From Membranipora membranacea (taxonomy: Eukaryota > Bryozoa > Gymnolaemata > Cheilostomatida > Membraniporidae), in the NCBI GenBank assembly GCA_914767715.1, contig OU612071.1:11949493-12013492 (forward strand): DNA of 64,000 nt, in the 5' to 3' direction. This document shows, one piece after another, positions 27,201-36,708 of this stretch (its first letter is position 1; each line of letters starts with the position of its first letter). The notes beneath the pieces are model-generated. The model made no database searches. It worked only from the letters and a program-made list of their open reading frames with translations, and was not told the DNA's origin. Both the position numbers and the translations under genes were made by a program.

Positions 27201-29004
27201 TCCCAACACATCTCGAACATCAACATGACGATTAATGAACAGACAGCAATGATAGAGTTGATGAAAGTGACAAATACTATGGCGAAAGCCTACTCCTGTG
27301 AGTCAATTGAGTCATTCATATACACTTAGGTTATGTATTATAAAGAGCAGCCATAGGGCATATGTAGGCGCAAGTATTTCATTCTTGTTAGGACAATTTT
27401 AGCCGGAAGAGCATCCAGGACCATGTGCTCCTGTTTACCAAATTTAGTCATTGGGTCATTATCAAGTTTTTATTATGCATTGCTGGCCCCAAGTACTCAT
27501 GTTAAACACTAGCTTACGCTCCAAAAGTGTGTCATTTTGTCACGATATCAAATCAATCATCTTCTAGCAGTCCATTGGGACAAAACTATAATGGTAAGAA
27601 AGAGGGATGTCAATCATTGTGCTCAAAATATACTGAGAAATTTTTTTCTGCTCATGCAATGCAATCAAGACTTGATTGATAGATACCGTCCAATATTTGG
27701 TGCCAACAACCATGACCTTTTGCTAAAAGACCTTTCAATGAGCGATGATTCTTGGAATAGATGCTAAAGTGGGTTATGATCTCATCACTGAGGTTGGGCA
27801 CCTTAACTCTCAATGTTCAATGTTGATACTGTGAGAATTGTTATAATCTTCAATGCATTTTTACAACACTAAATCATCAACTTATCAATACTACATAGGG
27901 TGAATCATTATTTAATAATAATTATAATGTTTTTTTAAGGTGGTAAATGTACCAATGAGTCAAGCGCTTGCACACTTGGAGACTATTCAAAACTCACCTG
28001 CCAGAGGGGCTTTCTTAAGTCTCATGATGGCTTTGATGATCCAAGTACATACTCCTCCTTTGGTCAAATTAGAACAAATCTGAAGAATCCGGGATTTAAA
28101 GGACTCAAGATTACACTTCACCAGTTTGATGTTAGTTGAGTATTTATATACATGAAGACTTTCATGGTAGATTGATTCTTGAATGGTTCATCATTTTGGC
28201 AGGAAAATGACCCACGCTGCTGCTCTGTGTATGATATATAGTTGATATTCTGGTAGAAACTGATTGTCTCGTTATAATTCATACCATTCTAAGTCCATTT
28301 CTCCAGATGCACTTGTTAATAGTTATCCACATATTTGAGTCTTAGCTCAGTTTAATATAATTCCAGATAAATAAGGGCATTCTGATCAATAAGAAAGTTT
28401 CTACTGTTGATAAATACACAAATTGTTCCCGATTATTTACGCATTCAATATTTTGACTGTTAAAATCTAATATGTGCTTCGTTTCCATATGTTAGGATAT
28501 AGGAGAATTTGTAGTGCAGTTCATATGGTGAAAAAAGCATCCCTGCCAAAGCAGACATTAATTTGTTGTGCTATAACCCCACAATGATAATTTGCTCGAA
28601 TGGGCAATAGTGGCATGAATTTCACCTTGATTAAATTGTGAGAGAATGAGTGTCATATTGATTTAGTTGAGTTGATTTTATTTTTTTGATGCATTTTGCG
28701 TTATATTGTTACACATTATCTTTTATAGTCAAACCCTCCATCTAACGACAATTGCAATTCAGATCATCTCGAAATATCCGTATCTGGAACGCACTTTCAG
28801 TTCTGTGGCACTGCAATTAGTGATTTAGTATTATACTTTGATGTATCAGGGGTAGATCAGGGATTCATACCGATAAGGTTTTTGGCTGACACTAACAACC
28901 AATATTACGGTTTTATGATTGAGTTTGATTTCCAATTAATGCCTTTTCCTGAATCAGCTTACAAATCAACCGAGAATGATGTGGTATTTTTTTATGATGG
29001 GTGA
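18042..29004 (+). CDS. CUB-stalk gene 2: type II membrane protein, 743 aa, nine exons
   Basis: Exons: 18042-18249, 20428-20532, 20975-21037, 21573-21653, 22877-22957, 23501-23581, 26152-27297, 27940-28130, 28729-29004. They total 2232 nt with no internal stop, all with GT-AG borders. Residues 1-19 are basic, 20-43 form one hydrophobic helix (LLAGSTMLLITAFIVVGACY...), followed by LSQLEELKDKMADME, a coiled-coil start; there is no cleavable signal, so a type II orientation is likely. Residues 70-206 are small modules, including three near-identical copies of a 27-residue module (YPTKQPVGDTTVQG...). Residues 207-588 are a heptad-like stalk with 58-residue repeats and many N-x-S/T sites. Residues 589-743 are a CUB-like domain (PGFKGLKI, DHLEI, QFCG, IRFLAD, GFMIEF). 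A tentative polyadenylation signal lies at 29243. Function unknown; a cell-surface binding protein is the natural inference. An extra exon or isoform could have been missed. Confidence 0.7.
18305..18450 (-). mobile_element. tRNA-derived SINE, family 1, in gene 2 intron 1
   Basis: Decayed copy: cgcgctaaccgattgcgcaa is the reversed A box and gaattcgaacctacaac the reversed B box. It lies just downstream of the transmembrane exon. Confidence 0.55.
18840..19000. repeat. Foldback in gene 2 intron 1
   Basis: ggtccttgggatcggcaggcaacgcc... and ggcgttgcctgctggtcaataagacctt are inverted copies about 50 bases apart. Confidence 0.55.
19432..19630 (+). mobile_element. tRNA-derived SINE, family 3
   Basis: GGATAGTGGTTAAGTTCGTG and CCTTGGTTCGAGTCCAGG, then a body with repeated gacccgac / gaccctaa. 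A near-identical copy lies at 24455-24658. Confidence 0.6.
19745..19940. mobile_element. Partial GGGGGTCTTT-family element in gene 2 intron 1
   Basis: TTTTCAATTAGAAGGGGCAT at the left and GCAGTTTTTAACTGAAATTC at the right; decayed ends. Confidence 0.5.
20428..20532 (+). CDS. Gene 2 exon 2: 35-codon stalk module
   Basis: Phase 1 in and phase 1 out; acceptor tattgaag, donor gtgagagc. It encodes GGTTNEPHGGTFDVNARIDT and a following helical stretch. The aligned exon in gene 3 (48637-48741) has the same 105-nt length and shares GGTTN, RIDTLS and QML.RF, which supports it being coding. Confidence 0.65.
20975..21037 (+). CDS. Gene 2 exon 3: 21-codon stalk module
   Basis: Acceptor ttgtttgtag, donor gtgagggt, phase 1-1. 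It encodes ERSLAAITKRQKKNDDEIQN, a charged helix. The gene 3 counterpart (49227-49301) is four codons longer, the extra codons being RYMNQ at its start. Confidence 0.6.
21573..21653 (+). CDS. Gene 2 exon 4: 81-nt module, copy 1
   Basis: A 27-codon phase 1-1 exon (RYPSKQPVEDTTFQGPQGVN...), acceptor atttttgaag, donor gtgagagc. It is the first of three near-identical exons in this gene. The flanking intron carries the same sequence blocks as the other copies, showing duplication of exon plus intron. Confidence 0.65.
21729..21970. mobile_element. Short TIR element, GGGGGTCTTT family
   Basis: Starts at ggggtatcctttgattagaa and ends CAATTGAAGGGCCCCCTGA. Gene 2 intron, after the first 81-nt exon. 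Confidence 0.65.
22057..22140 (-). mobile_element. tRNA-like relic
   Basis: gggattcaaacccagggc is a reversed B box, and the segment extends to ccaaactgccttgc. No tail or pairing ends. Confidence 0.35.
22411..22602. mobile_element. Truncated GGGGGTCTTT-family element
   Basis: The left end and the GAGTGAGCGATTTCTGAGCG core are present; the right end is replaced by gataggataggataggat. Confidence 0.6.
22877..22957 (+). CDS. Gene 2 exon 5: 81-nt module, copy 2
   Basis: Same phase, length and borders as the exon at 21573, reading AYPTKQPVGDTTVQGHQGVN. It lies 1304 bases after copy 1 and 624 before copy 3. Downstream intron sequence again holds a short TIR element of the GGGGGTCTTT family, so the duplicated unit included the element. 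Confidence 0.63.
23034..23220. mobile_element. Truncated GGGGGTCTTT-family element
   Basis: Same truncation at GATAGGATAGGATAGGAT as the copy at 22411, so both came from the 624-bp tandem duplication. Confidence 0.6.
23501..23581 (+). CDS. Gene 2 exon 6: 81-nt module, copy 3
   Basis: Third copy, GYPTKQPVGDTTVQGPQGVN, same borders (atttttgaag / gtgagatc). Together with copy 2 it forms a 624-bp tandem duplication that spans exon and intron. Confidence 0.63.
23769..24010. mobile_element. Short TIR element, GGGGGTCTTT family, best complete copy
   Basis: Left end GGGGGTCTTTCAATTAGAA, right end TTCTAATTAAAAGACCCCC, about 240 bp. The inside repeats GAGTGAGCGATTT and its complement around ATGTATATAGTACCATCA. 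It lies in a gene 2 intron. Confidence 0.75.
24020..24420. repeat. Dispersed repeat matching 5150-5545 in reverse
   Basis: Located in a gene 2 intron, between a short TIR element and a family 3 SINE. Confidence 0.5.
24455..24658 (+). mobile_element. tRNA-derived SINE, family 3
   Basis: Same head and body as 19432-19630, also in gene 2 introns. Confidence 0.6.
24772..24950. mobile_element. Partial GGGGGTCTTT-family element
   Basis: GGGGATCTTTCAATTAGAAT then a shortened core; right end decayed. Confidence 0.5.
25372..26030. mobile_element. TIR element, about 660 bp, in the intron before the gene 2 stalk exon
   Basis: The left end (TTTTTGGTATCATTCTGGAG ... TCAGTCTAATTTAGAAAACT) and the right end (AGTTTTCTAAATTAGACTGA ... 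GAATGATACCAAAAA) are inverted copies of about 85 bases. An inner hairpin at 25834-25878 (AAGGTACTATTTT / AAAATAGTACCTT) is also present. No coding sequence inside. It is absent from gene 3. Confidence 0.7.
26152..27297 (+). CDS. Gene 2 exon 7: 382-codon repetitive stalk
   Basis: The acceptor is ttgattgcag and the exon ends at T|gtgagtca in phase 1. The product is rich in Asn, Ser, Glu, Met and Leu and looks like a coiled-coil stalk. A 58-residue repeat (174 nt) starts near 26589, 26763, 26937 and 27111, each beginning MND[ST]ASAER or a variant and ending NQHIEMMAS in the first three. Several N-x-S/T sequons recur in each repeat (for example LQNVS, LNQS, MNDS), which suggests a glycosylated rod. 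If the donor is not used, the frame runs on to a TAG at 27327-27329 and would give a product without the CUB domain. Confidence 0.75.
27940..28130 (+). CDS. Gene 2 exon 8: first half of CUB-like domain
   Basis: Acceptor tttttaag, phase 1 in; it ends in phase 0 before gttagt, a weaker donor placed by alignment with the other two genes. It encodes CGKCTNESSACTLGDY, LTCQRGFLKSH and NPGFKGLKITLHQFD. The last segment matches the strand that precedes the C3 cysteine of CUB domains. Confidence 0.65.
28729..29004 (+). CDS. Gene 2 exon 9: second half of CUB-like domain, stop
   Basis: Acceptor ttttatag, phase 0. It encodes a cysteine followed by DHLEI, then FQFCGTAISDLVLYFDVS, IRFLAD and GFMIEFDFQLMPF, ending FFYDG and TGA at 29002-29004. 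The C..LEI...CG spacing and the final GF.IEF strand are typical of CUB domains. The first 75 bases are very different from gene 3 although the introns are similar. Confidence 0.68.
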   Translation, partial: SNPPSNDNCNSDHLEISVSGTHFQFCGTAISDLVLYFDVSGVDQGFIPIRFLADTNNQYYGFMIEFDFQLMPFPESAYKSTENDVVFFYDG

Positions 29005-29042
29005 GGGTCCATGAGTATTATGATGATGATGATTTTAAATTT

Positions 29043-29169
29043 TTTTTTGTTCACTTTCAAATTAGTGCCTTTAACTGATTCAGCTTACAATGCAACCACA
29101 GATGGTGTGGAATATTATTTGGATTATGCAGTTTATTTTTTTGAGTATTATGAAACTTATTATTCATGA
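29043..29169 (+). pseudogene. Partial extra copy of the last CUB exon (gene 2)
   Basis: About 50 bases after the stop of gene 2 the sequence again resembles the end of the last exon: TTCAAATTAGTGCC, then a stretch reading LTDSAYNATTDGVEYYLDYA. No AG acceptor precedes it, so it looks like a leftover of an exon-end duplication within the 3' UTR. The same leftover follows gene 3 (53905-54000), so it predates the duplication of the units. Confidence 0.45.
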
Positions 29170-29242
29170 ACTTTCTTTCCATGTGAAAAACCAATATGTC
29201 TAATTTAATTTTAACTGTCTTATTTTAATTTATAAGAAATTG

Positions 29243-29248
29243 AATAAA
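29243..29248 (+). terminator. Possible poly(A) signal of gene 2
   Basis: AATAAA lies 239 bases after the stop in the context gaaattgaataaaatct. The same context occurs after gene 3 at 54110, which supports use as the 3' end signal. Confidence 0.4.
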
Positions 29249-29710
29249 ATCTCATTTCAAAGCTTTCATTATTTATTGCTTATGATGTCAGTACAGAGTT
29301 AATTCATAAGGATATAAAATTATATGGGAAGCCTTGGCGATGAGAAGACAGCTATATTATGAATGTTTATTGGGTCAGGCTTCAGAACTCAAAATTTCAT
29401 AAAATTATGCATGTAGAATGAAAGCCAACCCCTGAGTTCATCTCTTTATCTGGAAAGGTTTTGCATGATGTTGTGAGCTCTCCACAAATCTTATTCCAAC
29501 AACAAACAATATTGATCTGATGGGTGTAAGGACAGTCTGAGCCAATTATTGAGTAACTCTGTGTCTGCGATAAATCCTCTCTCTGATGTGCCTTGTGTGG
29601 CTCTGGCGCTGGTTCAAGCGATCAATTGATTCATTTAAAGTCGAAAGTGACTGACAAAAGTCTGGCTCAGATCAGGGAGAATGGAACATTTTTTCCTGCT
29701 CAGACTCACA

Positions 29711-29770
29711 GCCAGCCCTTAAAAGCTTCCGGGATGGCGATCGCCATCCCGAAAGCTTTTAAGGGCTGGC
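29711..29770. repeat. 60-bp palindrome with no loop
   Basis: GCCAGCCCTTAAAAGCTTCC and its reverse complement meet at TGGCGATCGCCA; only one of 30 pairs mismatches. It is absent from the matching place in unit B (54510), so it arose or was lost after duplication. Confidence 0.85.
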
Positions 29771-31635
29771 ATAAATGACTGGGGCTTGACCAGTAGTTGG
29801 GGGACCACTCCAAACACATTTTGATGTTCATGATAAGCTGCAGAACTCAATATTTGCGTTTCGATGGCCACTGAGAACGGCAGGATAGAGGCTTATGGAT
29901 GTTGATTTTTTTACATTGAGAAGTAGGAAGGTTTTTCGCAGTAGCTTGAAGTGTGATTCCAGGCTTGATGAAGAGCACTTGGGCCAGTGAATAGTATACT
30001 TGCTTGATGTGGTGTAGAATCATGCACTATACATTCTCCTTTGTATATTTTTTAATACATAGCGATATAATCTGCATATTTGACGAATAGATGGACAAAA
30101 GTCTTTTGTGAATACGTTCCAGGGAGAAGGCCTAAGAACCTGTCCCATGGTACTCCTGGAGTTGTATCCTTGAGAGAGGACATGTATCATCTGATCTTTA
30201 CACAATGCTGGCAATTGTTCAGAACTCACAATCACAATTAATTTTTTAATTGATGCTCCACTACATGGGCTGTCAGATAATATGACTCCAGATAAAATCA
30301 TCTCTACTTGCCGGTTTTGTTGAGGCGCTTTTCAATAATTGATAGCAGCTGGTGTGAACTCGACATCTTGATTATTTTTATTCGATTTCGCTCTACAAGA
30401 GTTTTCAGACTAAACGACCTCTTATTAAAAAATATTAATAAATATTTTACTTGTAATAAATACAAGTATCAGTGATTTGATCTCGATAAATTCTTGTGCA
30501 AAAATTATCAAGATTTAATAACTTCAATAGCACGATGCAACTGTATTATTGTAAGATCATAACCACTTAAACTGAAAATAGAAAAGTTGAGCAGAGGTGA
30601 TAAAATGATTTAAAAGCAATCCAATACAAAAATACATAAATTGTCTAGTCTTAATTTTTACAAGTACAGACAACTACCAACTTTAAACCTACACAATAAC
30701 GCAAAGATACAAAAGTAATATCGGTCATAAATGCAATCAGAGAAAAAGCGGTATCAACAACTGAACACTGTATAGAGAAAAATTTGATGCTGAACACCGC
30801 ATATCAGCTATGAAGGAGGGAGAGAAATATCATTGACTTAAATAATTTGTCCTGATGTCGATAACCATGTAAGGCTGTCAGTCTAAGAAGAGTTACGCTG
30901 CTTGAGTATTGAGGCATTGAAGTCTGAATCGTCATAGCAATATGATGAGCAAGCTACAAAATAAACAGCAAGGTTGACATTAAGATCATTAATGTTTATC
31001 TGTAGATATAATTAGATTGCGTATGAACCAACAATTTATTTACTAACAACAAGGTTAACACTTGAGGCACCAATGCTATCATCCGATCGCATACGTGTTA
31101 CTCCTGCCCAATCCGGAATGAGTTGATTCTTAACATTCATAATATATCCATATTTACGATAATAATATGTGTTTTTGGCTTGAGAAGCATTTATTTCAAT
31201 GTATTACCTAGTTTGCAGAACAGTACAGCCATTATAGCTTTAACACAAGTTTGTTGTCAGAGTGCTTACCTTACTGGATCTCGTGTTTATTATTGTGAAT
31301 GGTATATCTGGTAACTGGTGTCCATGACATGACACACGCAGGAAACCCTAAACAAATCAAAACAGTAAATCAAGAACTGAGACATCTACGTCTAAATTTG
31401 CCTAGGTCAAGTTGAAGTGGAAGATAATCACATGTTAAAGGACAACCCTATATGACGGATAGATTGGACAAAACAGCTCAATGTGCTTGGCTAAAGCAAA
31501 GAGTCCAAAATGTTGGGGCAGCAAAACTCAACCTCCACTTTGTGTTTTTTCCGTACCCACAATACCAAACTATGATAATTAAATGACTACATAAACACTC
31601 AATCTCGCAGCATACCTAATGTTTGTGACAAAATA

Positions 31636-31668
31636 AACCAACCAACCAACCAACCAACCAACCAACCC
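31636..31668. repeat. (AACC)n microsatellite
   Basis: About eight copies of aacc. Not present at the matching place in unit B. Confidence 0.85.
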
Positions 31669-32054
31669 TAGCATTCCTCTTTTCTATCAAAGAAGTAACT
31701 GATCCTCAGAGCTGATCCCTAAATATTACGCAACATACCTTTATTTTTCTGTTGATGAACAGTCGAAGCTGACAAACAGCTTTTTGCCATATCCCTAATT
31801 GAGTAAATTCTCAATGTCCATCAAGTATCCAAGTGTAGGTGCAAAAAAGGATGCATGATGTTCTGCACCAGTGATAAGCTCAGTTATATCCTCGTCAAAC
31901 TTTTTTTTTTGATCCGAACCGCTTTGGAAGCTGATGATGGTAGCCATGATTAGGATTCAACAGCAGTTTGGAGAAGCTAAAACAACATAGAAAAGTTCAT
32001 TGATGATATTTTTCAAGTTTCAAGTTTGGTAATAAAAACAATATTGTGGATACC

Positions 32055-32112
32055 ATGGTGGTGGTTAAGTGGTGGTTAAGTGGTGGTTTATGGTAAATGG
32101 TGGTTAATGGAT
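32055..32112. repeat. Short tandem repeat tggtggttaag
   Basis: Several copies of an 11-base unit; also present at 57210-57275 with more copies. Confidence 0.7.
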
Positions 32113-33688
32113 ACCACACATAGTATCATAGAGTGACAAGGAGAGTGATATGAATTAACAGACAGAGAAGAAGACAGAAGACAAAATTTCTGTATATTAA
32201 CCAGCCCTTGGAAATACTAGAATCGATTCATGATAATTCAAGTAGTCTTTATTGCTATCAAGGGTATGTTTAGATGTATCAAACCATCCATGAGGAATGA
32301 CACATAGCCAATGTTTCAGAGCAATCCTGTTGCCCGCTTGTAGAGTTGCATGGTAGAATAAAAGATGTAAATAGCTTTACCAAATTTCAGCAGCAAAGCT
32401 GGGGTGTGAAATTGAAAGATTTTTGTCCAGTTTGCTGTGAACTATGTGTCAAAAGAGGCCAGCAATAGGACGAAAGCTCATTGGATCAAAATGTATTATA
32501 AAGATGAATACTGTACCATATTTGTTTTATTTTCAGTTCAATTTTAGCTGATAGAAGACACGGTAATATAAACATCCTTGTGCGCAGTATAATTTGACAG
32601 GTATTGATCGGTTGCCGTATTGTTTTTAAGCCCACAGGTTTCACAAAGGTGGTGGGAGGTTCTCTAGATCAATGCATTGATTGTAATTTGTATCTGGGTG
32701 TCCCTATGAGAATAAAACGCCTAAGAGCTCGGAGCAGAGTTTTCAGTGGGAGTTGGACATAAAGCAGTAGATTATCAAACAATCTACACTTGTCATCGAA
32801 AACAGATTGCAGGACATTGAATAATGTAAATTTTGTATGTCAACCGACCCGGCTATATTCGGCTGCTTGTTGTTAGTAGTAACGCTAATCGCAAACATGA
32901 ATTTATGTTTCCATCCTTACGGCAGCAAATTTTTCAAATCCGGACAGCAATTAGCAGCGTTTTTGAATCTTCTAATTGATAGCCATTGGATGAGTTTCGC
33001 AAAGTATAACAACAGCAGGCTCTGGATGTCATTTATAACGCATGGGTTAGACTGACCTCCCTTTTAGGGGTTGGATGGCTGGGAATCAGTGGCAGACTGT
33101 AATGGTGTAGGATGGTCATAACCAGCGTGGTATTGAAGTCTGAAACCATCATAGGAAACTATTTACATATCCGATCAGTAGAGATTTGAAGACTTCACCA
33201 ACAGCATGTCAGCTTGATTGAGAGGAAAACCTAAAACGAGACAGTAAAAATAGATTGTATAGTGTATAAATTTAACACAGTTTTATTTATACTCACTACA
33301 ATGTGACACTTTATCTTGCCTCCAAAAAATAGTTGAGTAGTTGTTCAAAACACTCAATCTACAAAACAATTCATCATTATAATTGTGGATATTGTGATAA
33401 CCAAAATCTATAATGTTGTGATGTAATATAGTCCACTGAAAGTGGTCAAAAAAGTACACATGCTCAAACTTAATCAATCATAATAAGCGCTACATGCGCA
33501 GATCAGGCATATCTTTGGGAGGGAGGGGGGGAGGGTGTTTCTATGCATATCTGAGCCTAGGATCACACCAAGGCAAGATGATCAACTACCAACGTGTTTA
33601 AAAGTTAAATTATGTGCACCAAGTGACACCACAGACAGAAGTTAGATGATTGTATTTAGAATCTTTCTTGAGTGACATTTTATAGATT

Positions 33689-33733
33689 TGTCATGTGCGA
33701 AAGTTATTACAAGAGCTGAAATCAGTTCCCTGA
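33689..33733 (+). pseudogene. Last 15 codons of the GGDGAP gene, remnant in unit A
   Basis: Reads CHVRKLLQELKSVP and a stop, matching the last codons of the gene at 59516-61520 with one change. It joins directly to sequence that in unit B lies before the gene (58850). About 2.6 kb that includes the promoter side, both small exons and most of exon 3 is therefore missing here. The flanks continue in parallel on both sides, so this is a deletion in unit A and not a fresh insertion in unit B. Confidence 0.75.
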
Positions 33734-35147
33734 AACTGTAACACAATATCCTTTGACTACCGCGGCATAAACTGTCAGGCCAAGTCTGTTGCACATGAAC
33801 TGGACTTGGACTTAGATTTGCCAACCTACGTCAAGAGGATGACGAAAATCCTTCACGCATCTACGTTAATAATGTTATATTGCTATCATTTTCAGTGTGT
33901 TGCATACAGGGCCTAAATTTTTTATAAATGTTAGTATAGTCAAACAACTGAGAGCTTCTTGGTAAAATTAGCGGTTAACCTTACTCTAAGAATCTATGTT
34001 TAAGTACCACCGGTGGTTAAGAGTTGATTTTGAGTGAACTCGATTATCTCCACATTTTGGCCTGTGTTTCTGGTGCCCGGTTACAGATAAAATAATGAAG
34101 ACTGTAGTTACAGAGGTTTTGCCATGTTATGATCAGGTGGTTTCAGTGAGCATATCAGATAATGTCTCCTATCATATCTCAACCATTCAGCTTAGAACGA
34201 ACTGGCTGTGGTATGGTTTGAAGGGAAAATATATGTGAACATTCACAAGACTTCACTAACCGCAAGTATGTAATTCTATTTCTTTAATTTACTTTATATT
34301 GCTGTTATTGTTGTGTGTCAGGTTTTGCTTGGTTGCCAAACAAATTTTTGTTGCAACACTCCTTAACCCTAAAGTGTATATGGAAATTGAACAATGGCAC
34401 TGCCATACTGCTCTATTATAGAAGGTTGAATATCGGGACTCATGGATAACTCATTCCGCGTAAACTTTTTATGTAAAATAATAACACATTTTCTTCAAGG
34501 GGAGGGGGGGAAACAGTTATCAGTCTAAGATTGGACACGTCATTGAAAACTCAATACTAGAGGTGCTTGCTAATACAGTGAGTTGTAGCGTATACTTATA
34601 TTATTGTAGCTGTACTCACAACCAATCTTACATTTTCACAGCCGCACAGCTCTATAACATCTTATTCTAAAGCCATCATGTCCTTGCATCACTTTCACCT
34701 GCTTCGGTTTTGCTGTAATCAGATAAAATCAATTGTAGATGATGGCTTTTGGCCACTTAGAAATTTGAGACACACATCTTAGATACACCAATACAGCCTC
34801 CCCATTTCACCAAAATTATATATATTTGAGATACTTTTACACACAACCTGTAGTAATTGAAATATTATTACACTCAACTAAGGCTTTCTGCATTGATAAC
34901 TACTGAGTCATGATCATAATTACTGCATGCTATGCTCAACTGTATTTATTCCAGTCATTATCTCTTTTAGCCAGCACAATAGCACACTATTTAAGTTGTA
35001 ACTTGGAGAAGGTGGGGTCAAAACATTGGCATAGCTCTGGGAACTGGCGCGTTCTGGGCTGTCGCTGACACATAGTCGGAAAACCCTGACTGGCATTCTG
35101 GGATGACATCTGCTTAGCCGGCAAAATCCATGACTGGTGGTATTCCA

Positions 35148-35405
35148 CTACATAGATTGAGCATACATACAGATGGTCAAATGGCCATTACAACTAACTT
35201 GCTCAACTATCTGACCTAACAAGGTTACACACTTATCACACACCATTGGTATCCAATCCATTCCATTCATACTCTCACCTGGACATACTGACTTACAAAC
35301 TCGACATCTATCTCTCTGGTAATTATTATTTACATCTAAACCTTGCATACTGATATAAATCTTAGCTGGGCTAAGTTGAACCACATTGCGATTGCTTCCA
35401 ACCAC
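35148..35405 (-). CDS. Doubtful 85-codon ORF with two CxxC pairs, copy in unit A
   Basis: Counterpart of 62933-63190, differing at about four or five residues (for example N/K, A/G). No other support beyond conservation of an open frame in a very recent duplicate. Confidence 0.25.
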   Translation of the reverse strand: MVGSNRNVVQLSPAKIYISMQGLDVNNNYQRDRCRVCKSVCPGESMNGMDWIPMVCDKCVTLLGQIVEQVSCNGHLTICMYAQSM

Positions 35406-36708
35406 ATATCACAATATTACATATTAATTCTGTTAGGTCATAGGTCTGGGGACTTTTGTACGTAACCAAAGATATGATCGGTTACTTTAAAAAGAATAAA
35501 CTGGAAAAGTCTGTGTGTGAGCTGACAGTTTTAACAGACTCCCTATAACATAGCTTAGTTTTATTGTTTTAGTTTTACAGGCATCAGGCTAGCATCTATA
35601 ACTTGTCTCCCTTTTGTTCAATTTGGATTTATGATTTTTACACACTAAATTTGCAACCGAAATCATTATTATGACTTCAAGTCCAAGCGGATTTGATTTC
35701 ACATTCACTCCGGAGGCGGAGAGGCATTTTTGATCAGGCGGTGAGTGATCATGACCTGTTAGGGAGCTCGTTACCAAATCACGCAGTCATTGTTAAAAGA
35801 AACAGAATATGCAATTTGGGAACAAATTTTCCTATTTGACAGACCAAATAAGCGATGATTTTGAGCAAAGTGCGAGTGATTCTTCAATTCTTTAACCAGA
35901 CCACTCAAATGGCCTGCTTCTGCTCTGCCATACTTGAGAGTGTCGGATGGAAATTGATTGTAAGATTTTCTTCGGCACTCCCACAAACACAGCAAGTGCA
36001 TTTTTACAGGTTTACCAGCTAATTTTGTCTAAACTAACTCGTCTGCATAAAGCGCCCCAAATTGATCTTGCTAAATTTGTTTAAAACCTCTATCACTGAA
36101 ATTTCATTTGCAAATCCACCAGGGAGCATTTTCATGCTTCAATATCACTGACTGCAGTACTATCAACTTGCCTAGGTCCTGATTTGACATCAGTCATACT
36201 AATCATTTTAATTTCGAGGAGGGGTGCAAAAAGTTGACCTAATTAAATTACAGCTGTATTACCTAATGGTGAGCATGGCGATTGCCAATGACATAAATAT
36301 GCTGTCCTAGAAAGCTAGAGCATGTATCCTACAAGTTTCCGGGATTTTATGACAATCGGGGCATTACAGACATATCCAGACATGTTGTAGACACAGGCAC
36401 TCGATGAGTATTCGCTTACTTTTTCAGCCATCTGTTTTCAGTAGTTTCGGAAATATGACCCTCTGATAATTGCACTCTCGGTAACAACATGCCCTCATCC
36501 AGATACCTAGTTGGAAAAAAGTAATACTGGGGTCAACAGCCTACTCTAGTCACACTACCATGTATGTTTCAATATCTATTTTGCCTTTACCGCGTAAAGA
36601 GTTGCCTGCTCTTGATACCCGAGCAAGCAACTCCCGTTTAGAATACCAAGAATACAGCAAACTAAGTAAGAGTGCATGTCACCTGCAAGGTAGCTTGTCT
36701 ATAATCAT

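Larger units (their letters stand above)
17400..35885 (+). repeat. Duplicated unit A
   Basis: Similarity to unit B starts about 640 bases before gene 2 (aaagcaaagtgttttaggtg against 46798) and runs through gene 2, its 3' flank and the shared block to about 35885. It is interrupted by insertions in introns and by the 2.6-kb loss near 33688. It breaks off in the GAGCGATTTT-type repeat at 35885. Confidence 0.7.

Noticed and set aside
26591-27226. Minus-strand frames opposite the stalk exon of gene 2 (and 51770-52240 of gene 3)
   Set aside because: They are shadows of the repetitive + strand coding sequence; no splice context of their own.
31636-31668. CRISPR-like direct repeats
   Set aside because: It is a simple (AACC)n microsatellite in a eukaryotic sequence.
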